NCBI RefSeq assembly: GCF_900108875.1
Contig: NZ_FNYJ01000005.1
Span: 248,001-312,000, forward strand
Origin: Pseudomonas sp. NFR16
GTDB taxonomy: Bacteria > Pseudomonadota > Gammaproteobacteria > Pseudomonadales > Pseudomonadaceae
Direction of reading: 5' to 3'
Length of the DNA: 64,000 bases
Made by a program: the position numbers and the translations under genes. Of the stretch, positions 1 through 7,356 are shown one piece after another. The notes beneath the pieces were generated by a model. That model searched no databases. It worked only from the letters and a program-made list of their open reading frames with translations, and had not been told where the DNA came from. Numbering within the stretch: the first letter of the stretch is position 1; every line of letters begins with the position of its first letter.

Positions 1-93
1 CTGAGAGACCGGGCTGCCGGGTGGAAGGATCAGGGTGTTTCCATACTTAAGCCTCTCGAAGGACGCACTGAAACCAAGCTCCGCCTTACCCAT
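1..93 (-). CDS. ginD: GinD-like small protein, N-terminal fragment (cut by window edge)
   Basis: On the minus strand an ATG at 93 opens a frame of 31 codons that runs off the left edge (MGKAELGFSASFERLKYGNT, then ILPPGSPVSQ). The ATG lies inside the last codons of the upstream recombinase gene; the sequence ATGGGTAA holds both this start and that gene's stop, an 8-base overlap, so translation is probably coupled. In GInt islands the fourth gene of the operon, ginD, encodes a small protein with a helix-turn-helix-like region that is needed for integration and excision. Position, orientation, coupling and the PPGSPVSQ stretch fit that gene. The rest of the protein is outside the window, so the assignment rests mostly on context. 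Confidence 0.6.
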   Translation of the reverse strand, partial: MGKAELGFSASFERLKYGNTLILPPGSPVSQ

Positions 94-2152
94 TATCATC
101 ACCCCGGAGAGTTTTGAGGGCTGCATCTATAGCCTTAATTTGGAACTCCATGGAAATATAATCCAAATCACCTGACTTGAAATCAACGAGGCGAGAAGTT
201 AGGTCATCTTTAAGAGCGACTAATACAGCAACTTTACGTTTATCCCCCAGACCCTCTGCGCAGGTACCGCAATCGCCTACAAAAGTAATTCCACCTGATG
301 AACAATAGCCTTTTTTCAAACATATACCGAAGAATGTTTCTCGGATCGAAAAAGACCTTGTGTCGGCAGTCTCGCCCAGGTCTTTGATGTCGGTCAAATC
401 TACGAATTCGATGAGCTTCGCTTTATGCTCCTGACCATAGACAGAAACAAAATGGTTCTCTTTAAGGCCCACAGCAGCTCTTGATAAACTTGCAACAATT
501 TCAGCCATTAAGCCCTTACGCATTTCAGCGCTAAGATTGCTCTGAAAATTTGATATATAATAGCGAGTCATCGATGTATCCCGGTGTTTCGCTTGATACT
601 GAGTTGATGACCTGCTTACCCCAGATTCAGTGGCGTCTATCAGTAGCGTACGTCTCAGCTGATGAAGAGCAAAAGGCCAAATATTACCAACGGCAAATTC
701 TTGTATGTCCAATGACGGGGTATATTTTTTGGCCAACAGGAAGTCTTCTTCAGTAATAGTAAGCACTCTTGTATCAAAAAGGTTAGGGCATACCCCCTGC
801 CAGCCATTGTAGGAAAAATCCTTACAGAGTTCGACGCTCTTATCTAATGCTTCACCCCTAGCACGGCCCCAAGGCTCATAAGCACGTAGGAGCAGAAGAG
901 GGTTGAGCATATCGGCGCCTACGACATTGCCCCGATTAAAAATTTTTGCGCACCTCAATCTCATTGCTGAAACGGCACCCAGCGCCTTTACGACCTCACC
1001 ACTATATTCATCAGTTACCCAAAGAGCATTGGGGTCATTGATTGTCTTTGATGTGCCGCCACAAAGAAAGTAAGCCTTACCTAGAACTTCATCATCATCT
1101 GAAATAAAGCAGTTTGCTCTCAACTTAGAAAGCTCGCCTCTTCGCATGCCGGAATAGTTAGCAAGATAGAGCAAGCCCACATAAGAAACAGCGGTCAAAT
1201 ATGATGAAAAAATTCTCGCCCCATCTTGAGAGATAATCGTATCAAGATCTCTCCCAAAAGGTACCATCCACTTTCTCAATAACGGAGACAATCTATAGAA
1301 AGTAGAATAATGGTGAAAGGTTAAATACCTATGACCATCTTTACCCAATGGTTTGATATTATGCGTGTCGCTGGTGACGCGCCCCTTAACCCGCTTTCGC
1401 TTATAATCAGACCCTTCGTAAAGATCGATCAAACGGTTTTGGAGCCTATCTAGCCGCTCTGATGACGAGATGAAATCATCCATAAACTCCTTAAGCCGAT
1501 CTTTCTGGTACTCCCAAATCCGCCATGGAATACATGGCGTTTGTTGAAACTCTACTGGCTCAAGCATTCGCTGCACCAAGGTGCTCTCCCACGGTGCCAA
1601 AAAATAAAAGCCTAAGCGACTACGCCCAACATACAAAACGGCAATGAGCTGAAGCATCACGCTAGCGCGACGGTGGAGCCCAAACACCTTGTAGGCCTGA
1701 TCCTCATTCATTGGGGCTTCAAGCACATCCACATTATGCGAAGTCATTATGACGAAAAGGGCACGAAACTGCTTGTAGTAGTAGCTGTAAGTCTCAATCG
1801 AGATCGAGTGCCCACGGTTAATCCACAAGTACGCCATTACCATCTTAAATGCTTTCCATCCCGAAGCAGAAATTTCCCCCTTCGCTGAATTTGAAACCCT
1901 ATAGAAATAGAAGTTTTTAATTGTTCCAGACACACTTGAAAAATCCCATCGATCTTGACTATAGGTGACAAGCACCTGATCCTGTCCCGTGGACTCATCC
2001 TTTTTCACCAAAATAGGATAGTCATTATCTAGCGGAAACTTGAGCCCTATCCCCATGCCTTGCAAGACTTCCAGGCTCTCTAGACCTTCCGAGCTTTCTG
2101 GGCTTTCTGGGCTTTCAAGACTATCGAACAACTCAGGATCTAACGCACTCAT
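86..2152 (-). CDS. ginC: Tyrosine recombinase, third gene of GInt-type operon
   Basis: Site-specific tyrosine recombinase. In the longest frame (721 residues from 2251) the catalytic set is Arg360 (SGMRRGELSKL), His520-x-x-Arg523 (HQLRRT), His546 and nucleophile Tyr555 (HRDTSMTRYY, His to Tyr spacing of 9). The longest frame overlaps the previous gene by 103 bases; the internal ATG at 2152 (residue 34) overlaps that gene's stop as ATGA, so I prefer it, giving 688 residues. Near this start is a low-complexity Ser-Pro-Glu segment (residues 42-60) encoded by short tandem repeats. The C-terminal part carries a Cys cluster (Cys634, Cys640, Cys651, Cys654) suggestive of metal binding. It acts together with the two upstream recombinases. 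The region is visibly AT-richer than the flanking core genes. Confidence 0.87.
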   Translation of the reverse strand: MSALDPELFDSLESPESPESSEGLESLEVLQGMGIGLKFPLDNDYPILVKKDESTGQDQVLVTYSQDRWDFSSVSGTIKNFYFYRVSNSAKGEISASGWKAFKMVMAYLWINRGHSISIETYSYYYKQFRALFVIMTSHNVDVLEAPMNEDQAYKVFGLHRRASVMLQLIAVLYVGRSRLGFYFLAPWESTLVQRMLEPVEFQQTPCIPWRIWEYQKDRLKEFMDDFISSSERLDRLQNRLIDLYEGSDYKRKRVKGRVTSDTHNIKPLGKDGHRYLTFHHYSTFYRLSPLLRKWMVPFGRDLDTIISQDGARIFSSYLTAVSYVGLLYLANYSGMRRGELSKLRANCFISDDDEVLGKAYFLCGGTSKTINDPNALWVTDEYSGEVVKALGAVSAMRLRCAKIFNRGNVVGADMLNPLLLLRAYEPWGRARGEALDKSVELCKDFSYNGWQGVCPNLFDTRVLTITEEDFLLAKKYTPSLDIQEFAVGNIWPFALHQLRRTLLIDATESGVSRSSTQYQAKHRDTSMTRYYISNFQSNLSAEMRKGLMAEIVASLSRAAVGLKENHFVSVYGQEHKAKLIEFVDLTDIKDLGETADTRSFSIRETFFGICLKKGYCSSGGITFVGDCGTCAEGLGDKRKVAVLVALKDDLTSRLVDFKSGDLDYISMEFQIKAIDAALKTLRGDDNG

Positions 2153-3783
2153 AAACTGGCCACGTCTAACAAATGAATAAAGCCGCTCCACCGAGGGTGG
2201 TAATTTCCCATCTGCGTCTGCTGCGCAGCTTTTGCTAACCATCCCGCACATTTCTTTCCAGCGGTCTCAAACGCGCCAATGATTTGGTCAAGGCGACTTA
2301 TTGCAGATTCCAACCCAGAAACATCCGCATGACTGCGCAGAGAAACCAACTTTTCACGCTCGCGTAAAACCTTATAAGAAACAATAGACCATATATAAGA
2401 ATATGTTTTTATGCCTTTGTAACTAATACAGAAAATGCAAAGATTCGGATTGACGCAATTTGGTTCCTCAAAACCCGCTGGTAATTCTTTTACAGGAATA
2501 GGCTGGCCAGTACATTCTCCCACGAGTGCAGCACGCTTAGCCTTCGCACTACTTCTATAGTAGTTCGACCACTCAGTGGTCGCTGTCTGGTGATTTGGGC
2601 GCTCATAATATCTACCGAAAGTTTCCAAATCATGCTGGCCTATCTCAGCGGCGAGGGCGGGGTCACCTGCTTTTCGGGCTAACCAGTTCTGCCGGGTTTT
2701 CCGGAGCTCTCCCGCTATAACAAACGGACGCTCCAGCTTCTTCATCAAACGAATTAGTGAACGAGGGTTAGGATTGTCGCTAACAGTTCTTCCGGCCTGT
2801 GGCAACTTACCGAATAACAGGTTGGTATGTTCGCTGATGCCCAGCGCTTTTCTGAACGCAAGAAAATCCAAGAAATAAGGCTTATACTCACCGTAAGCCG
2901 TGAATATAACTTCGCCTTGTTTTCGGCCTTTGTATGTGCGCGCTTCAAAACTGGCACCAACTGTGTAGAACTTTAGCTCCTGAAATTTGAGCCCTGCAGC
3001 GTCCGACAAGTTCATGGACGTCTGACTTATAAATAACATCAATTCAGTTTCCACTCGGACATTATATAAGGCATACCGAACTCTTAAACTTACATTTGCA
3101 AGCTTATCAGCCAGTAATTGTTCATGCTGAGTTAGGCCACTGTACAGCATTATCTCCTGACCATTTGACATCTTAAGCTGCGCTGGCAGAGGTCGCTGAA
3201 ATGCTTCGACTCCTAAGCAGTTACGAATATCCATCAAGTCATCGATAAAGCGCTTAGCATTGCCAAGGTTTTGCTTATCTATTTGGGGGAATGCATTTTT
3301 TTTGCTAGGGGCCGTTAGCCCAGCATTTAATACAAAAAATTCCCGGCCCAGGCCTGTAGCGTTTCCGAGCAACGTCGCCATGCCACTAGCTTTCCCGTAA
3401 CAGCCGTCCTCTTTAGCATCACCGCTATTAACACTTTTATAGAGGCTTTTGACCCATCCACAATATAGGCTGCAAGCATTTGCCTTGGTTGGGTCGATAC
3501 CTAGTCCGTCACTGTACATATAAAAAGCCCGTACACGAGACACACCGCCTTCCAAAGTTCTGGGACTACCCCCTGATGAAACAATCCCGTTCAATTCCGA
3601 ATGAAGGGCGTAGACGAGCGGGATGCGTGCAGTCACCACGAGCCCAAGGACGTTACCCAGACGATATTCTTCAAATTTCTTTGTATGGCAGCCAGCGCCA
3701 TTCACGTAAAGGCAAGACCTCAACGTCAGTGGGATTCGCTCCTCCCCATAAACCACACCGTCAAATTCAAGATCGTCTATCAT
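2149..3783 (-). CDS. ginB: Tyrosine recombinase-like protein with degenerate active site, second gene of GInt-type operon
   Basis: 544 residues, start ATG overlapping the stop of the upstream gene (ATGA at 3780-3783). The C-terminal half aligns by eye with the tyrosine recombinase fold: Arg351 in GELRKTR, His374 and Tyr383 in GQHDLETFGRYY. However, the box I position reads SMNLSDAAGL, with Asn248 where Arg is expected, and the box II His is replaced by Gly348. Two of the usual catalytic residues therefore seem to be missing, so this subunit may be a structural or regulatory partner, or my alignment at box I may be off. After the catalytic domain lies a Cys cluster (Cys433, Cys439, Cys442, perhaps Cys414). 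In GInt islands all three recombinases are required for movement. Confidence 0.85.
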   Translation of the reverse strand: MIDDLEFDGVVYGEERIPLTLRSCLYVNGAGCHTKKFEEYRLGNVLGLVVTARIPLVYALHSELNGIVSSGGSPRTLEGGVSRVRAFYMYSDGLGIDPTKANACSLYCGWVKSLYKSVNSGDAKEDGCYGKASGMATLLGNATGLGREFFVLNAGLTAPSKKNAFPQIDKQNLGNAKRFIDDLMDIRNCLGVEAFQRPLPAQLKMSNGQEIMLYSGLTQHEQLLADKLANVSLRVRYALYNVRVETELMLFISQTSMNLSDAAGLKFQELKFYTVGASFEARTYKGRKQGEVIFTAYGEYKPYFLDFLAFRKALGISEHTNLLFGKLPQAGRTVSDNPNPRSLIRLMKKLERPFVIAGELRKTRQNWLARKAGDPALAAEIGQHDLETFGRYYERPNHQTATTEWSNYYRSSAKAKRAALVGECTGQPIPVKELPAGFEEPNCVNPNLCIFCISYKGIKTYSYIWSIVSYKVLREREKLVSLRSHADVSGLESAISRLDQIIGAFETAGKKCAGWLAKAAQQTQMGNYHPRWSGFIHLLDVASL

Positions 3784-5111
3784 TTACTGCGCTCGTTATA
3801 TCTGCCCATCATTGCTGCAGTGTATTCATTGGCATATTTGGCTTTGATTTTTGAATTTTGCAGAAACCTAACGTATTTCATTGTGGTTTCGACGTCTTTA
3901 TGGAGAAGACAGTCTCTTGCGAAGCTCAAGATATCTGACAGTGGTATGCTGGGTTCGCATTCCATCCCACACTGAACTATCGCCACACCGAAGGTTGCAC
4001 GAGCTCGATGGAAGTGAAAATCATCGAAGTTCAAACCCATCTTTCTCGCCTTTTCTTTTGCCGCAAAAACAAGAGAGTTTATGGCGCTGCCTTCAGTATC
4101 CGAACGACGACCGTAGGAGTTTCCATTTTTTGTTATGAATAACAGCTCGCCACAATCCTCAGATGCTCTATTTTCTCTAGTGATTCGCCGTATGGATTTG
4201 CAATATTCTTTCAGCTCATCTAAAAGCGCTGTGCCAATCATGACGGCCCCCTGCACCCCGAACTTAGTTGCAACAGGCGCGCCATCCACATTGGGCCCCA
4301 CCTGTAACCAAGACAGCTCCGCATCAAAAAAATCAGGAGTGCCCCAGTTGACAGTATTGACTTTTAAATTACAGATCGACTCAATCCGTAGACCAGATTC
4401 AAACGCAATTCTAAGCATTAGATATAGGTCATAACTTAGATGATCGCGCGCAAAACCAATCAGCTCATTTCTATAGTCTATCGAAACTGGCATCAGCCCG
4501 CCTTCAACTCGATCTGCCGAGGCTTTGCGATTAGGAATAGCCAAGTTCGAAAAACTTACACTTACGGCTAACTCCCGGCCATATTGGTCAGGAACCTTAA
4601 CTACCTTAACTCCGGTTACCTCAAAAGCAACGGCGCTAATGATCTTGTTTATCTGAGCCCATCTAAACAAGCGCAGCACGACAGACATTTTTGCGGAGAC
4701 AGTTGATGGTGCTAGCTCACCGCTCTCTCTGGCGTCGATCAGGTGCTTTCTGTACCTGTTTATTGTCCTATCTGCAGGAATCAAGGGAAGATAATTCCAT
4801 GGGCGCCCTTCGCTCTCTACAAATCGCATAAAAGTTATCAGGGCATAGGCCAAAGACCTTATAGACTTAATTCGTATGCCCTGAGTAGGGATGCTTTGGG
4901 CAAGAGCACCTAGCCAAAGATTCGCCTCATCCCATAACCCGCCTGTCGACCACCGCAGGATCGGGAACCCTAGGACGACGTAATTCTTCTGCCGCTTGAG
5001 GTCATGCGCGAATGGAAGGGCGTAGGAGGCGACACCTGGAGCCACTGTGATGTGAAAAAGGGTGAGGGTAATGAACTCCACGTAAGCCACGCATTTCGAA
5101 CCTTTAGCCAT
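3780..5111 (-). CDS. ginA: Tyrosine recombinase, first gene of GInt-type operon
   Basis: 443-residue tyrosine recombinase. An N-terminal core-binding domain is plausible at about 60-165 (SIRSLAYALITFMRFVE onwards). The catalytic residues are visible: Arg242 (ESGLRIESICNL), His366-x-x-Arg369 (HFHRARATF), His404 and nucleophile Tyr413 (LLHKDVETTMKYV). Its stop overlaps the next gene's start by ATGA. The ATG at 5111 has no clear Shine-Dalgarno sequence, so the start is less certain. It is the gene nearest the comM junction, as expected for ginA, which lies next to the island end with the cargo beyond ginD. A recombinase-in-trio (RIT) element is the main alternative; a fourth coupled gene favours GInt. 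Confidence 0.87.
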   Translation of the reverse strand: MAKGSKCVAYVEFITLTLFHITVAPGVASYALPFAHDLKRQKNYVVLGFPILRWSTGGLWDEANLWLGALAQSIPTQGIRIKSIRSLAYALITFMRFVESEGRPWNYLPLIPADRTINRYRKHLIDARESGELAPSTVSAKMSVVLRLFRWAQINKIISAVAFEVTGVKVVKVPDQYGRELAVSVSFSNLAIPNRKASADRVEGGLMPVSIDYRNELIGFARDHLSYDLYLMLRIAFESGLRIESICNLKVNTVNWGTPDFFDAELSWLQVGPNVDGAPVATKFGVQGAVMIGTALLDELKEYCKSIRRITRENRASEDCGELLFITKNGNSYGRRSDTEGSAINSLVFAAKEKARKMGLNFDDFHFHRARATFGVAIVQCGMECEPSIPLSDILSFARDCLLHKDVETTMKYVRFLQNSKIKAKYANEYTAAMMGRYNERSK

Positions 5112-5231
5112 ATATTGACAACGCCATACCCTTACCGTACTATTAAGTTATCCGGTCGATTCTGGAGGCATTTTCTCGACCAAAGAAACGTGTATTTTAC
5201 GCCAGATTCACTCCTCGTCAATCTTGTAATT

Positions 5232-5259
5232 CCCTTGACTTCTATATCAAAATCAAGGG
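5232..5259. promoter_or_regulatory. Inverted repeat upstream of ginA (candidate operator)
   Basis: CCCTTGA at 5232-5238 and its perfect complement TCAAGGG at 5253-5259, separated by 14 AT-rich bases that are themselves nearly symmetric. It lies about 120-150 bases upstream of the ginA start. The half-site spacing is about two helical turns centre to centre, as for a dimeric helix-turn-helix protein. A link to GinD is inference only. Confidence 0.35.
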
Positions 5260-5572
5260 TTTGGCTTGAGAAAAGCCTGATATGCCGCTCCGCATTCCCA
5301 TTACGCTCCCCCGCCTCGCCGCCTTTGTGCAGTAGCCATCCAGAATTCAGGCACGCGGCTTTCGCTAGGAAGCTCGTCGACCCTGACGATATTTGCCCTC
5401 CGCACCCCCAACCCATCTACAGAGCTTCTTAGATCTGCTTGCTGGGTCATCTCGATCCTCATCTCCAGCAAAAGCTGCCAGTTATCGCAGCGACAACACT
5501 TCAGTTTGGGTCACTGGAAATCCCTTGGGATCATCGAAACTTTATTGGTTAATTAAGGCTGGGCTGGAAGAC

Positions 5573-5606
5573 GTCCATATGGACATTTGTACTCTAGATG
5601 TCCATA
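5573..5606. other. Candidate attachment (recombinase core) site of the island
   Basis: TATGGACAT (5578-5586) and ATGTCCATA (5598-5606) are perfect 9-base inverted arms around an 11-base spacer (5587-5597). A third copy of the box, GTCCATA at 5573-5579, overlaps the first arm to form the 12-base palindrome GTCCATATGGAC (5573-5584). Arms of about 9-11 bases around a 6-8 base or slightly longer spacer are typical of tyrosine recombinase core sites. It sits about 20 bases from the first recognisable comM codon and next to the recombinase operon. The matching far end of the island is not in the window, so its role in recombination is inferred. Confidence 0.5.
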
Positions 5607-5624
5607 CCCCGGTATTGACCTGTA

Positions 5625-6917
5625 AATCTGGCGCCGGCCGATCTGCCCAAGGACGGCGGGCGTTTCGACCTGGCCATCGCTCTCGGACTTCTTGCCGCCA
5701 GCGCGCAGGTGCCAACCCTCGCCCTGGACGGCGTCGAATGCCTGGGTGAGCTTGCACTGTCAGGCGCCATACGCCCCGTTCAAGGCGTTTTACCCGCCGC
5801 GCTGGCTGCACGGGCTGCCGGGCACACGTTGATCGTGCCAGCCGTCAATGCCGAAGAAGCGTGCCTGGCGTCCGGTCTCAAAGTGATCGCGGTCAGTCAT
5901 CTGCTTGAGCTGGTGGCCCATCTGAATGGCCACACCGTCATTCCGCCGTACAAATCCAACGGTTTGATTCTCAAGACGCAACCCTATCCCGACCTGAGCG
6001 AGGTACAAGGACAGACCGCCGCCAAACGCGCTCTGCTGATCGCGGCAGCGGGCGCCCATAATCTGCTGTTCAGCGGCCCTCCGGGCACGGGTAAAACGCT
6101 GCTCGCCAGTCGCCTGCCGGGGTTGCTGCCCCCGCTCGACGAGTTCGAGGCACTGGAGGTCGCGGCGATCCAATCGGTCGCCAGCCATGAGCCGCTGACG
6201 AGCTGGCCGCAGCGACCTTTCCGTCAGCCTCATCACTCGGCATCCGGCCCTGCTCTGGTGGGAGGAGGTAGCCGGCCGCAACCGGGCGAAATCACCCTGG
6301 CTCATCACGGCGTGCTGTTTCTCGACGAGCTCCCGGAATTCGACCGCCGCGTGCTGGAGGTTTTGCGAGAGCCTCTGGAATCGGGTCATATCGTCATTTC
6401 CCGCGCGCGCGATCGCGTGCGGTTTCCGGCGCGCTTTCAACTGGTCGCTGCGATGAATCCCTGCCCATGCGGCTATCACGGCGAGCCGACCGGCCGTTGC
6501 CGCTGCTCAACCGACCAGATCCAGCGGTATCGCAACAAGTTGTCTGGCCCGCTGCTTGACCGGATCGATCTGCACCTGACCGTCGCACGGGAAACCACGT
6601 CGCTTGCAGCCGTGACGCAAGGTGGGGAAACCAGCGCCAGCGCGGCGCAGGTGGTGTCCGACGCGCGCGAACGACAATACAAGCGTCAAGGCTGCGCCAA
6701 TGCGTTTCTCGATCTTCCGGCCCTGCGCCAGCATTGCGCGTTGCAGCCAGAGGACGAGGCCTGGCTTGAAAACGCCTGCGAACGCTTGAACCTCTCCCTA
6801 CGTGCGGCCCATCGACTGCTGAAGGTCGCGCGCACGCTCGCCGATCTGGAGCAAGCGGATGCCATATCCCGAAGTCACATCGCCGAGGCTTTGCAGTACC
6901 GGCCCTCGACGGACTGA
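5625..6917 (+). pseudogene. comM: comM, 5'-truncated by island insertion (Mg-chelatase-like AAA+ ATPase)
   Basis: From 5625 the frame reads NLAPADLPKDGGRFDLAIAL and continues through a complete ComM/YifB C-terminus. It has the Walker A motif GPPGTGKT at 6085-6108 (frame NLLFSGPPGTGKTLLASRLP), the Walker B region HHGVLFLDELPEF, and the end at YRPSTD. About 430 codons remain of a usual 490-500; roughly the first 65-70 are absent and an in-frame stop lies just upstream (5616-5618). ComM is a hexameric branch-migration helicase that promotes integration of transformed DNA. The missing codons start should match the other side of the island outside the window. A GTG at 5709 could in principle start a shorter protein lacking part of the N-terminal domain, but it has no support as a native start. 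Confidence 0.88.
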
Positions 6918-7052
6918 GATCAAGGCTCTTTGGGTTCGGCGCCGCATATGGAGGAGCTACTGGACTACCATGGGCCCACAACTACCGTGCTCTTGGGGAG
7001 TGAGCCAAGTGCCTATGAACCTACCTTCGACCAACGGCGTAACACCCGACGC

Positions 7053-7118
7053 CTTCCCGGCTAAAGCCGGTCCTACGAAAAACTTGCAGCATCTGTAGGA
7101 CCGGCGTCAGCCGGGAAG
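7053..7118. repeat. Inverted REP pair (REPIN), family 1
   Basis: Left arm 7053-7077 begins CTTCCCGGCTAAAGCCGGTC; right arm 7095-7118 is its near-perfect reverse complement, with 17 bases between. The same repeat family recurs at 63277-63413 at the other end of the window. Confidence 0.85.
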
Positions 7119-7152
7119 AAGCCGGTACATGCTGTACAGAGGCAGCGCAATC

Positions 7153-7176
7153 TTCGCGAGCAAGCTCGCTCCCACA
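7153..7176 (+). repeat. REP sequence, family 2
   Basis: Begins TTCGCGAGCAAGCTCGCTCC and ends CACA. The GCGAGCAAGCTCGC core is palindromic. Identical 24-base copies occur at 7286-7309 and 23491-23514. Confidence 0.85.
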
Positions 7177-7285
7177 AGGTTTGTTGTGTTTCGCCAGACT
7201 GTACCACCGGCGAAATAGGTAGCGATGAGCATGATCACGAAGATGCCGGCACATTCGCTGCAACTTCAGCGGATGATAATCACTC

Positions 7286-7309
7286 TTCGCGAGCAAGCTC
7301 GCTCCCACA
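7286..7309 (+). repeat. REP sequence, family 2
   Basis: Identical to the copy at 7153-7176, same orientation, starting 133 bases downstream. It ends about 48 bases beyond the stop of the convergent chemoreceptor gene. Confidence 0.85.
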
Positions 7310-7356
7310 ATTTACTAGGCGATCAACGCCTCAGTGGCCTTTTCCTGGTAGGGTAA

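Larger units (their letters stand above)
5112..5624. other. Island end: non-coding region between ginA and comM
   Basis: About 510 bases with no convincing gene. A 94-codon minus-strand frame (5132-5416) has no recognisable family and an unlikely composition. The stretch must contain the operon promoter (transcribed leftwards) and the recombination site. Two structured elements stand out, an inverted repeat at 5232-5259 and a recombinase-site-like cluster at 5573-5606. In the comM frame a TGA at 5616-5618 stops upstream reading, so the host gene is not continuous across this boundary. The exact junction with comM is somewhere in 5607-5627 and cannot be fixed without an uninterrupted comM for comparison. 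Confidence 0.7.
6918..7356. other. Intergenic region rich in REP repeats
   Basis: About 440 bases without a gene between the convergent ends of comM and the chemoreceptor gene. It contains one inverted REP pair (7053-7118) and two direct copies of a second REP family (7153-7176, 7286-7309). I see no other gene or RNA in it. Confidence 0.7.

Noticed and set aside
86..5111. Recombinase-in-trio (RIT) element
   Set aside because: RIT elements also have three tandem recombinases, but the fourth overlapping small gene and insertion as one end of a larger island fit GInt better. Not fully excluded without the left flank.
5132..5416. 94-codon minus-strand frame upstream of ginA
   Set aside because: No recognisable family, odd composition and no convincing ribosome site; it overlaps the likely control region of the recombinase operon.
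5112..6917. Tn7-like (AbaR-type) insertion in comM
   Set aside because: The enzymes next to the junction are tyrosine recombinases, with no TniA/TniB or Tns-like protein in view.
7053..7309. Possible CRISPR array
   Set aside because: The repeats are palindromic REP elements of two families with irregular spacing and no unique spacers of constant length.
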